The notes below the pieces were generated by a model. That model saw nothing but the letters and a program-made list of their open reading frames with translations. It did no database searches and was not told where the DNA came from. DNA of 64,000 nucleotides. Source: Paludibacteraceae bacterium. GTDB taxonomy: Bacteria; Bacteroidota; Bacteroidia; Bacteroidales; Paludibacteraceae. Positions 57,658 to 64,000 of this stretch are shown one piece after another (within the stretch, counting starts at the first letter, position 1; each line of letters begins with the position of its first letter). The stretch is taken from positions 124,001 to 188,000 of the forward strand of contig JAFTOD010000002.1 of assembly GCA_017451525.1 (NCBI GenBank). The letters run 5' to 3'. The position numbers and the translations under genes are program-made.

Positions 57658-58614
57658 ATGACATCGATTAGACAATTTCAGCGTTATATCTGGCTCGTTG
57701 ATTTGCTATATTCGCGGGGAGCATTAACTCGCCAGCAAATCAATGATTATTGGCAAAACGCATCGCTCAATGATGAAAATGAAGCAGCTATTCCACGGCG
57801 TACATTCTTCCGCATGAAAGATGATATTCTTATTCTGTTTGGTATTGAGATAAAATGTGTAGGCAATAAATACACAATAGCTAACCGTGATGACATCAAG
57901 AATGATGATGTCCAACATTGGTTACTGAATTCCTTTTCTGTCAGCAATCTTTTGATGGAGGGGCAATCGTTAAAAGACAGATTACTTTTAGAAGACATAC
58001 CTTCTGGCAATAAATACTTGACACAAGTGATTGATGCTATGCGGCAAAATCTAACACTACAAGTTGAGTATCAAAGTTTTAAGATGAGTGCTCCAAGAAA
58101 CTTCGAGATTGCTCCATATTGTATCAAGGTATTCAAACAACGATGGTATATTATTGGTCATCGAGAAGGCAATGATGAGGTACATTTCTATTCATTGGAT
58201 CGTGTGTTATCTATGCAAATAACCGAAAATGCTTTTAAGGTTCCTAAGAGTTTTAACGCAGATGCTTTTCTACACAACTATTATGGTGTAATGGCTGGTA
58301 CTATGCCAGCGGAGTCCGTTCTACTCCGTGTGACACCCTTCCGCGCAAACTACTTGCGCTCGCTGCCGCTCCATCACTCGCAGAAAGAGACTGAGCGCAC
58401 GGACAATTATTCCGTCTTCGAATATTGGATTGCACCCACAGCGGATTTTATTCAAGAACTCCGCTCGTTCCTTCCTGACATAATTGTCCTTCGCCCATTA
58501 TGGTTGCGTGAGAAATTCATTAATGAAGCAAAAAATATATTGGATAACTATAAAAATTATGACTATGACTTACAAAGAACGACAAAAACAGCATCAAATA
58601 AACTTGCTGAGTAA
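57658..58614 (+). CDS. WYL-domain transcriptional regulator
   Basis: A 318-aa cytoplasmic regulator. The N-terminus (RYIWLVDLLYSRGALTRQQINDYW and RRTFFRMKDDILILFG) is a winged helix-turn-helix. A linker precedes the WYL domain: LQVEYQSFKMSAPRNFEIAPYCIKVFKQRWYIIG (the RWY block corresponds to WYL). A WCX-like C-terminal part follows. WYL regulators commonly control phage-defence operons (such as BrxR and CapW). The next gene overlaps its end by 56 bases. Inverted and direct repeats at its promoter are candidate binding sites. The ATG at 57658 follows the promoter; an earlier TTG does not. Confidence 0.9.
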   Translation: MTSIRQFQRYIWLVDLLYSRGALTRQQINDYWQNASLNDENEAAIPRRTFFRMKDDILILFGIEIKCVGNKYTIANRDDIKNDDVQHWLLNSFSVSNLLMEGQSLKDRLLLEDIPSGNKYLTQVIDAMRQNLTLQVEYQSFKMSAPRNFEIAPYCIKVFKQRWYIIGHREGNDEVHFYSLDRVLSMQITENAFKVPKSFNADAFLHNYYGVMAGTMPAESVLLRVTPFRANYLRSLPLHHSQKETERTDNYSVFEYWIAPTADFIQELRSFLPDIIVLRPLWLREKFINEAKNILDNYKNYDYDLQRTTKTASNKLAE

Positions 58615-59509
58615 CCCTCGTATTTTCATCCCAGGCACAGAAGGTTACGGTGTTTTTCGGGAACGACCATACCCACACATTTTGAAAAATGGGAAAAGAA
58701 ATCTGTATCTCTCAATTACAGAAAATGAAGAAGAGGTCTGCGAGTATTTCAAAAAAAATGACATTCATTGGTGGGGTGGTAAGATAACAGGAAATCTACT
58801 ATCTTCACAAATAGCTTGTCTTAATCATTTATTTTCAATAAGAAAAGACAAAGATCTCGTACTTAAAATAATTCAAGGAATTGACCCTGATTTTGTTGAT
58901 GTATTCCAGCTCAAGAATGATAAATATCAATCACAATATATTTCTTTTGAGGTGGTTGTAAAAACTGACAATTTCATGAATGAGGGCAAACCTAAGCGCG
59001 GAGCCAGATGTACATCCATAGATGCGCTTATCATCGCACAAAGAAAAAACGGAGAGAAGTGCCTAATCCCTATTGAATGGAAATACACCGAACAAGAGAA
59101 ATCTAACAAGTTCGAAAATGAAACAAGGCATAGGCGCTACGATGAACTTATAAACGAATCACAGTATCTTCGCTCTACAGACGCAAAGTCAGACAAGACA
59201 CTATACAAAGAACCCTATTATGAATTAATGAGGCAGACACTTTGGGCTGAATTAATAGTCAAAAATGAAGCAAACAATGAAGCAAACAATTGGCATAATG
59301 TTACTGATTTTTTACATCTGCATGTCGTCCCCAATGACAATACTGCTTATAGAGGCAGGAACGGAGAAATGGAAGAAAAATGGAAATCTTGTTTAGAAGA
59401 TCCTAAGAAATACAAACTGATAGATCCTTCCGAATTATTTGAGCCAATAAAAAAAGAAGCCAAATGTCAGAAGTTAATAGATTACCTTAATGAACGTTAT
59501 TGGAAATAA
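58559..59509 (+). CDS. PD-(D/E)XK nuclease-like protein A (PGN_0703-like)
   Basis: A 316-aa protein with the PD-(D/E)XK layout: FEVVVKTDNF (Glu131), TSIDALII (Asp155) and LIPIEWKYTEQ (Glu173-x-Lys175). Upstream, LLSSQIACLNHLF (81-92) resembles the SSQ-helix typical of the PGN_0703 family of putative restriction endonucleases. ATG 58559 was chosen; it overlaps the WYL gene by 56 bases. Protein B (59611-60615) has the same motif order, so the two are distant relatives. A role in cutting DNA is inferred from motifs only. No methyltransferase partner is visible. Confidence 0.78.
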   Translation: MTMTYKERQKQHQINLLSNPRIFIPGTEGYGVFRERPYPHILKNGKRNLYLSITENEEEVCEYFKKNDIHWWGGKITGNLLSSQIACLNHLFSIRKDKDLVLKIIQGIDPDFVDVFQLKNDKYQSQYISFEVVVKTDNFMNEGKPKRGARCTSIDALIIAQRKNGEKCLIPIEWKYTEQEKSNKFENETRHRRYDELINESQYLRSTDAKSDKTLYKEPYYELMRQTLWAELIVKNEANNEANNWHNVTDFLHLHVVPNDNTAYRGRNGEMEEKWKSCLEDPKKYKLIDPSELFEPIKKEAKCQKLIDYLNERYWK

Positions 59510-59545
59510 AATTCTAAAAAATAACAATAAAGTGATTTTTCTTTA

Positions 59546-59572
59546 CGAGAGTGCCACAAGTTGGCACTCTCG
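59546..59572. promoter_or_regulatory. Perfect 11-bp inverted repeat upstream of nuclease B
   Basis: CGAGAGTGCCA (59546-59556), loop CAAGT, TGGCACTCTCG (59562-59572). It ends five bases before the -7 box at 59578, so it covers the place of the -33 region. It could be an operator or a terminator for nuclease A. Confidence 0.7.
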
Positions 59573-59577
59573 TGTTG

Positions 59578-59586
59578 TAATTTTGC
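59578..59586 (+). promoter_or_regulatory. -7 element of an internal promoter for nuclease B
   Basis: TAATTTTGC fits TAnnTTTGC. The -33 position falls inside the preceding inverted repeat and has no clean TTG at the standard distance, so the promoter may need an activator. Confidence 0.6.
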
Positions 59587-59610
59587 AGCAAATTTCAAAA
59601 TTACAGCATT

Positions 59611-60615
59611 ATGAAAAGAAAAATTTCTATCACAAACACAACAAAAGAGTCCACTAACCACCTCAAGAAAGTATTCTCTTTCCCTGAAGAAAGCAAGGGC
59701 AATTATTTTTCCACCTACACCGAAAATGTTTATGTCGGCGGTCGCAAGGCATTGACGGAAGGCAAGTTTCATGACATGTTTATGGCTGGTGACGGTCATG
59801 AACTAGAGGACTATATCGACAAGAATGGTGTACTGCACCTTGCACATGCTAAGTCAATCTATTCATCATCCATGTTGGCATACAACTTCTTCTACTGGGT
59901 GAGTCCAGAAAATCCTCTAGTACTTAATGGTACTACCTATGACAAAGTGTATTTTGAGGTAAAATTCCCCGTTCTACCAAAAGACTCTAACGGTAGTCGC
60001 AATAATCGTCCATCAAATATGGATGTACTGCTCATTAGCGATGATTGCCAAACCATATTCTGCGTTGAGAGTAAATATACCGAGCATACTCACCACCAAG
60101 CAGCTGAATTTAAGAATGCGTATTTCAAGCCCTCTTGTTACTACAAAGACAACCCATACCGAACTGCTTTTATTAAATGGGCACTCCGCTACAATGAAAA
60201 GAAGAATGGCTATTTTGCCGGTATCAAGCAGAACATCAGCCATATTATTGGCATTACCAATATCTTGCATGACGCTGATGCTTTGGCTTGGTTCAAAGCT
60301 AATAATCCATTTATTGAGTCCGAAGTGTTAGCGCAAATTAATCAGAATACCGAGATTATCTTCACCAATCTGCTATATTACTGCCCCGAAATAGGAACAG
60401 ACATCTATGGTGATATCCACGCAGAGGAAAAGAGCTATCCATATCTACTCGGCGAATTACTCTTCGACCACCTACAATGTGCATTGGACGAGCCTCTGCT
60501 CTTGTCCCGTTTCATCACGACTTATCCAGAACTCTTTGCAGAGATACAATCGCAAATGCCAAACGGACTTGCCGAATACCTTGATAACAAATATGTACTT
60601 ACTAATCATGCATAA
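59611..60615 (+). CDS. PD-(D/E)XK nuclease-like protein B
   Basis: A 334-aa cytoplasmic protein. Motifs: SSSMLAYNFFYWV (85-97), VYFEVKFPV (Glu116), SNMDVLLI (Asp138) and FCVESKYTEH (Glu153-x-Lys155). The order and spacing match nuclease A, and both end the active-site strand with KYTE. The middle and C-terminus are helical. It has its own -7 element and is followed by the DnaE-like gene one base after its stop. A DNA-cleaving role is inferred. Confidence 0.75.
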   Translation: MKRKISITNTTKESTNHLKKVFSFPEESKGNYFSTYTENVYVGGRKALTEGKFHDMFMAGDGHELEDYIDKNGVLHLAHAKSIYSSSMLAYNFFYWVSPENPLVLNGTTYDKVYFEVKFPVLPKDSNGSRNNRPSNMDVLLISDDCQTIFCVESKYTEHTHHQAAEFKNAYFKPSCYYKDNPYRTAFIKWALRYNEKKNGYFAGIKQNISHIIGITNILHDADALAWFKANNPFIESEVLAQINQNTEIIFTNLLYYCPEIGTDIYGDIHAEEKSYPYLLGELLFDHLQCALDEPLLLSRFITTYPELFAEIQSQMPNGLAEYLDNKYVLTNHA

Positions 60616-60616
60616 T

Positions 60617-62011
60617 ATGGAAAGAATAATTGCACAGAATGGAGATGAGATTATGCATATCATTCGAACATCTAAAAACACCCAAAGCGCTTGTTCACAA
60701 ATTCAAAGACAATTTGAGGTTGGTTACATAAAAGCACAACAAATTATCAATTATCTAAGTATGTCACCTCTGCAAATCCAATCTCAAAGTTCAATGTTTA
60801 ATGATCTTATTAAAATCCCCGAAGGCTTTGAGTCTTTATCACAATACTTTATCGCCAGAGTGAACGCTGGTGCTGAGTTGCGATATGGATTAGAAAGGGT
60901 GTCGTGTGACAATGCATTACATGACCGTATCGAACATGAAGTAAAACAAATCTGTGATTTGAGGTTTGAATCCTATTTTCTTTTTATTGCAGATCTTCTG
61001 CATGAGACATTTGAAAATATGAACATCTATCATGGGCCAGGTAGAAGTTCTGTCGCAGGTTCGGAGGTTGCATATTGTTTAGGGATAACAGAAATTGACC
61101 CTCTGAAATATGGACTGCTTTTTGAACGCTTTATAAATCCCATAGGAGTATCTAAAGTCCAAATAGATATTGATGTGGAATATGATGAGAGGTTGCGCAT
61201 TGTAGATTATCTGAAACAAAACTATGGAGATGATCAACTGGCTCACCTAATTGACTTGGATCTTCTTGCTCAAAAATCCGCTGTCATACAAGTTGGTAAG
61301 GTTTTAACATTTGATATAATAGGGCTTCGAATATTAAGTATAATGAAAGAGTGCTTAAAAAACATTGAGCACAAGTATGGTAGTGAGATCACGAAATCTG
61401 CAATGAATCCTCCGAAAGATGACCCGCAGACATTCCGCCTATTTCAGGAGGCTCATACTTTTGGTGTGTTCTACTTTGAATCGGATGAAATGCGCAGGTA
61501 TCTAAAGATATTGCAACCTTCTACATTTGAAGAACTTATTGCACTAAATACCATGTATCGTCCAAGAATAATAGATTGCATTGACGGATATACAAAGCGA
61601 AAGCATGGATTGGAAGCGATTACCTATTATCACCCAATTATGGAGAAGTACTTAAAAGAAACCTACGGTGTTACCATCTATCAAGAACAACTAATGTTGC
61701 TCAGTCAGGAAATTGCGAACTACACGCCTGAGGAGAGTGATTTATTAGCAAGGGCTATTTGCCATCAGAGACTAACTCAATCAAAACCTGCTTGGAAAGA
61801 AAAATTTATTAGAGGTGGTATGGAAAATGGATATACGGAAGAATTTCTTGAGAAAATTTGGAGAGATTGGATGAGATGTGGTAATTATCTCTTCAACAAA
61901 TCTCATGCAGTTTGCTATACATGGCTTGCGTATAAGATGGCATATCTAAAAGCGCATTATCCTGAGGAGTTTATGCAAGCCTATTTTACTATTAACGACA
62001 AAGCCATATAA
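60617..62011 (+). CDS. FtsK-gamma-like wHTH fused to a minimal DnaE-like polymerase core
   Basis: A 464-aa protein. Residues 21-48 (SQIQRQFEVGYIKAQQIINYL) match the FtsK gamma winged helix, where E. coli has VQRQFRIGYNRAARIIEQM. Residues 66-455 match DNA polymerase III alpha. Matching blocks are GPGRSSVAGSEVAY (140-153), DPLKYGLLFERFINP (161-175), VQIDID (181-186), TFDIIGLR (231-238), GVFYFES (283-289), YGVTIYQEQ (350-358) and FNKSHAVCY (426-434). The PHP domain and about 130 residues between GKVL and TFDIIG are missing. Q182 replaces the first catalytic Asp. D184 and D233 remain. A second ATG lies 9 bases earlier, at 60608. Role unknown. Confidence 0.8.
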   Translation: MERIIAQNGDEIMHIIRTSKNTQSACSQIQRQFEVGYIKAQQIINYLSMSPLQIQSQSSMFNDLIKIPEGFESLSQYFIARVNAGAELRYGLERVSCDNALHDRIEHEVKQICDLRFESYFLFIADLLHETFENMNIYHGPGRSSVAGSEVAYCLGITEIDPLKYGLLFERFINPIGVSKVQIDIDVEYDERLRIVDYLKQNYGDDQLAHLIDLDLLAQKSAVIQVGKVLTFDIIGLRILSIMKECLKNIEHKYGSEITKSAMNPPKDDPQTFRLFQEAHTFGVFYFESDEMRRYLKILQPSTFEELIALNTMYRPRIIDCIDGYTKRKHGLEAITYYHPIMEKYLKETYGVTIYQEQLMLLSQEIANYTPEESDLLARAICHQRLTQSKPAWKEKFIRGGMENGYTEEFLEKIWRDWMRCGNYLFNKSHAVCYTWLAYKMAYLKAHYPEEFMQAYFTINDKAI

Positions 62012-62060
62012 CATATGGAATGATTCAAAAGGAACTGGAAGTGATTTCAACATCCTATCA

Positions 62061-62236
62061 CTTCGGCACAATCTTCGGCACGAAGAAAAAAAATAACAAA
62101 AAATCACTCAAGCGGGAGGCGTTGGTAATCAACACCTTCCACTTGCTTTAAGTACCATATTATAACAAAATTTACAAATCTTCGGCACAAGTTCCCTTCC
62201 GCGCCGAAGATTTTTGCAGCATTATTATAGAGACAC
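62061..62236. repeat. Dispersed 176-bp intergenic repeat, copy B
   Basis: Nearly identical to copy A at 2028-2203, including CTTCGGCAC ends, the CAAGCGGGAGGCGTTG stem and the ATTATTATAGAGACAC end. The copies differ at scattered sites, so neither is a fresh duplication. The stretch 62240-62335 after it has loose 10- to 12-bp repeats (AGAAAGCC/CGAAAGCC, AGATGTCCT/AGATGTGCT, TTCAGCAC twice). Confidence 0.88.
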
Positions 62237-62366
62237 GTTTATAGAAAGCCACCGAAAGCCCACAGATGTCCTAGAGATGTGCTATCGTGGTCCCGAAACT
62301 TGCAGGTAACTTTCAGCACAACATTCAGCACCCAAAAACTTTTTTCAAAAAAATACACCTAAAAAC

Positions 62367-62398
62367 TTGCATAGTTCACAAAAATATAGTAATTTTGC
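62367..62398 (+). promoter_or_regulatory. Promoter of the DUF4143 ATPase gene
   Basis: TTGC at 62367-62370, 19 bp, TAATTTTGC at 62390-62398. Confidence 0.85.
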
Positions 62399-62404
62399 AC
62401 CGAG

Positions 62405-62463
62405 TTTGAGAATTTGGGAATGATACTTTGAGAATTTGGGAGAGAATGTTTGAGAATTTTGGA
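62405..62463. repeat. Three 22-bp leader repeats
   Basis: TTTGAGAATTTGGGA starts at 62405, 62427 and (with TTTTGGA) 62449, exactly 22 bp apart, in the leader of the ATPase gene. 22 bp is twice the 11-bp unit of the other arrays. Confidence 0.9.
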
Positions 62464-62492
62464 TTAGACAAAAAACTATAAATCAATTGTAT

Positions 62493-63686
62493 ATGATAGT
62501 TCGCTCACAATTAAGTACAATTATTGAACGTATGCAAGAACCCAGAAAATGTATTCAAGTTCTTGCAGGTCCACGTCAAGTAGGAAAAACTACACTCATC
62601 AAGCAATTTTTAGCACAATGCACTATACCTGCTACCAGTCTAAATGCAGATGAAGTAGCTACAAATAATCGTGCATGGATATCAGAGAAATGGCAATCCG
62701 TTCGTATTCGTATGCAATTGGAGGGGCAACAAGAGCATATACTGATTATCGACGAGGTGCAAAAAATAGACAATTGGAGCGAAATTGTCAAAAAAGAATG
62801 GGACTACGACACCTTTCATGATATCAATATCAAACTGATTTTGTTAGGCAGTAGTCGTTTGCTACTCAAAGACGGCTTAACGGAGAGTTTGATGGGACGC
62901 TTTGAGCTGATTCGTGTGCCACATTGGTCCTACACCGAAATGCACGAAGCATTCAACTTTTCAATTGAACAGTACATCTATTTTGGTGGATACCCTGGCG
63001 CTGCCCCCTATGTCAATAACGAGAAACGTTGGCGTCAATATATGCGAGATTCTATTATTGAGCCAGCTATTAATCGCGATGTGTTAATGACCAAACGCGT
63101 ACTTAAACCTGCTCTAATGAGACAACTATTCGAAATTGGATGTGCGTATAGTGGCGAAATTATTGCATTCAATAAGATTATTGGTCAATTAAATGAGGCG
63201 GGAAACACATCCACCTTAGCTAATTATCTCAAGACTTTAGATGAAGCATCTCTATTAGGAGGATTGCAGCGGTATGCAGTTGACTTTGCAAGACGCTATC
63301 AGTCGATTCCAAAATATCAAGTCTATAATACCGCTCTATTGAGTTATTTTCAAGGTCGAGGATTTAAGACCGAACAACTTGATCCAACTCGTTGGGGGCG
63401 TTGGGTGGAAAGTGCTATAGGTGCACATCTCATCAACCATGCGCAGGAGCAGGATTATGACCTGTATTATTGGAGAGACCACAATGATGAAGTGGATTTT
63501 ATCATCCGTCAAACAGGAAATCGATTGATGGCATTAGAAGTGAAAAGTGGTCACCGACAAGATAATAGTGGTCTTCATGTTTTTGCTGACAAATTTCATC
63601 CAGAGCACTCACTTGTGGTTGGTGGCGATGCTTTTCCAACAGAATTATTTTTCTCAACTCCGATAGAACGATTCTTATCCTTGTAA
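62493..63686 (+). CDS. AAA ATPase with DUF4143 domain
   Basis: A 397-aa protein. Walker A LAGPRQVGKTTLIKQF and Walker B HILIIDEVQK are in the AAA_14 domain, with LLGSSRLLLK as sensor-like block. A linker follows (FGGYPGAAPYV and RDSIIEPAINRDVLMTKR). The DUF4143 end carries a PD-(D/E)XK-like DEVDFIIRQTGNRLMALEVKSG. ATG 62493 is preferred over a TTG two codons earlier. Such ATPases are frequent in Bacteroidota, mobile-like and of unknown function. It is bracketed by repeats B and C. Confidence 0.9.
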   Translation: MIVRSQLSTIIERMQEPRKCIQVLAGPRQVGKTTLIKQFLAQCTIPATSLNADEVATNNRAWISEKWQSVRIRMQLEGQQEHILIIDEVQKIDNWSEIVKKEWDYDTFHDINIKLILLGSSRLLLKDGLTESLMGRFELIRVPHWSYTEMHEAFNFSIEQYIYFGGYPGAAPYVNNEKRWRQYMRDSIIEPAINRDVLMTKRVLKPALMRQLFEIGCAYSGEIIAFNKIIGQLNEAGNTSTLANYLKTLDEASLLGGLQRYAVDFARRYQSIPKYQVYNTALLSYFQGRGFKTEQLDPTRWGRWVESAIGAHLINHAQEQDYDLYYWRDHNDEVDFIIRQTGNRLMALEVKSGHRQDNSGLHVFADKFHPEHSLVVGGDAFPTELFFSTPIERFLSL

Positions 63687-63718
63687 AGCAATAATATTCC
63701 ACGCTGAATTCCACTAAC

Positions 63719-63826
63719 CTTCGGCACAATCGTCTTATCTCGCCCAATGGGTTCGAACGATTAATCGCAAGCGATTTCTGTCACAAGCCCCCTTCTGTGC
63801 CGAAGATTTTTGCAACATATTATTAG
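63719..63826. repeat. Short relative of the dispersed repeat, copy C
   Basis: Starts CTTCGGCACAATC as copies A and B and ends GTGCCGAAGATTTTTGCA, so its ends are perfect inverted repeats (CTTCGGCAC/GTGCCGAAG). The middle is unrelated to A and B and includes a CAAT/ATTG-type stretch and GGTTCGAACGATTAATCG. It lies 32 bases after the ATPase stop. Confidence 0.8.
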
Positions 63827-63855
63827 GAAGTGTTGTTATAAAATGCAACAAACTC

Positions 63856-63887
63856 TTGCATAATTCGTGATTTTTCACTACCTTTGC
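63856..63887 (+). promoter_or_regulatory. Promoter of tdh
   Basis: TTGC at 63856-63859, 19 bp, TACCTTTGC at 63879-63887. Confidence 0.87.
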
Positions 63888-63904
63888 GCCGAAATTGAAA
63901 AATG

Positions 63905-63944
63905 TGAACCACATTGAACAATACTGAACAATTTTGAACAATAC
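63905..63944. repeat. Four 10-bp leader repeats before tdh
   Basis: TGAACAATAC-like units start at 63905, 63915, 63925 and 63935, spaced by exactly 10 bp, in the tdh leader. Confidence 0.85.
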
Positions 63945-63950
63945 AACAAT

Positions 63951-64000
63951 ATGAAAGCGCTTGTAAAACGTTATGCCGAGCCAGGGCTCTGGATGGAAGA
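63951..64000 (+). CDS. tdh: L-threonine 3-dehydrogenase, 3' truncated by the window
   Basis: The visible 16 codons (MKALVKRYAEPGLWMEE) match the N-terminus of zinc-dependent threonine 3-dehydrogenases, which typically begin MKALVKxxxEPGLWxE. The enzyme oxidises threonine to 2-amino-3-ketobutyrate, the substrate of Kbl (56113-57303). Only the start is visible, so the identification rests on this short match and on the paired presence of kbl. Confidence 0.75.
   Translation, partial: MKALVKRYAEPGLWME

Noticed and set aside
60407-60607. Upstream extension of the DnaE-like frame inside nuclease B
   Set aside because: Those 67 codons are the out-of-frame shadow of nuclease B. Starts at 60608/60617 lie exactly at the stop of the preceding gene.
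62240-62335. A full 11-bp array after repeat B
   Set aside because: Only pairs of similar words at 10, 11 or 12 bp were found; the register is not kept, so it was mentioned only in passing under the repeat.
62405-62463. CRISPR array
   Set aside because: Three 22-bp units have nearly constant 7-bp gaps, far too short for spacers, and no cas genes are in the window.
63735-63790. tRNA-like GGTTCGAAC in repeat copy C
   Set aside because: No acceptor stem, anticodon stem or CCA can be drawn around it. It is part of the repeat interior.

Overview
The window is chromosomal DNA from a member of the Bacteroidales (phylum Bacteroidota). The evidence is the many Bacteroidota-type promoters (TTG at -33, about 20 bp, then TAnnTTTGC at -7), a type IX secretion (T9SS) locus porU-porV, secreted proteins with conserved C-terminal tails, and a SlyD, OmpA/TSP3, Omp28 and DUF6029 gene set. 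Genus and species cannot be fixed from the sequence alone. No tRNA, rRNA, CRISPR array or insertion sequence was seen.

Layout. 1-2026: 3' part of a C10-family cysteine protease with a C-terminal tail. 2028-3602: an accessory patch with a 176-bp repeat, a relic of a DUF4143-type ATPase and a three-gene overlapping cassette around an ADP-ribosyltransferase-fold protein. 3673-5961: rubrerythrin and a Na/phosphate symporter. 6106-12585 (minus): lipoprotein, OmpA/TSP3 protein, YebC, RsmG and a metallo-hydrolase in one run. 12674-14236 (minus): RecD2-like helicase and the SRP RNA. 14494-21724 (plus): a carboxyltransferase, serC, trkA, trkH and an SGNH protein. 21888-29690: secreted T9SS-type proteins, Omp28-like proteins, DUF6029 and a TlpA-like thioredoxin. 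29701-43590 (minus): tex, aroK, ispF, porV, porU, der, slyD-like and lptD. 44239-54693 (plus): thrS, a CotH-kinase protein, a large repeat lipoprotein with an outer-membrane barrel, and an NtrY-like histidine kinase. 54757-57303: gdhA and kbl. 57424-63887: a second accessory island. 63951 onward: start of tdh.

The most unusual region is the island between kbl and tdh, two genes that act consecutively in threonine breakdown. It carries a WYL-domain regulator, two PD-(D/E)XK nuclease-like proteins that share a motif layout, and a 464-aa protein joining an FtsK-gamma-like DNA-binding helix-turn-helix to a stripped-down, probably catalytically altered DnaE core. Perfect inverted repeats and phased direct repeats sit on both promoters of this cluster. 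Context and content suggest an uncharacterised DNA-targeting defence module; that function is inference. The island ends with a DUF4143 ATPase bracketed by copies of the same repeat family that flanks the ATPase relic at 2.4 kb.

A second theme is non-coding: several intergenic spacers consist of 10-, 11- or 22-bp tandem units whose consensus differs from spacer to spacer, the clearest being 13 consecutive 11-bp units at 39995-40137.
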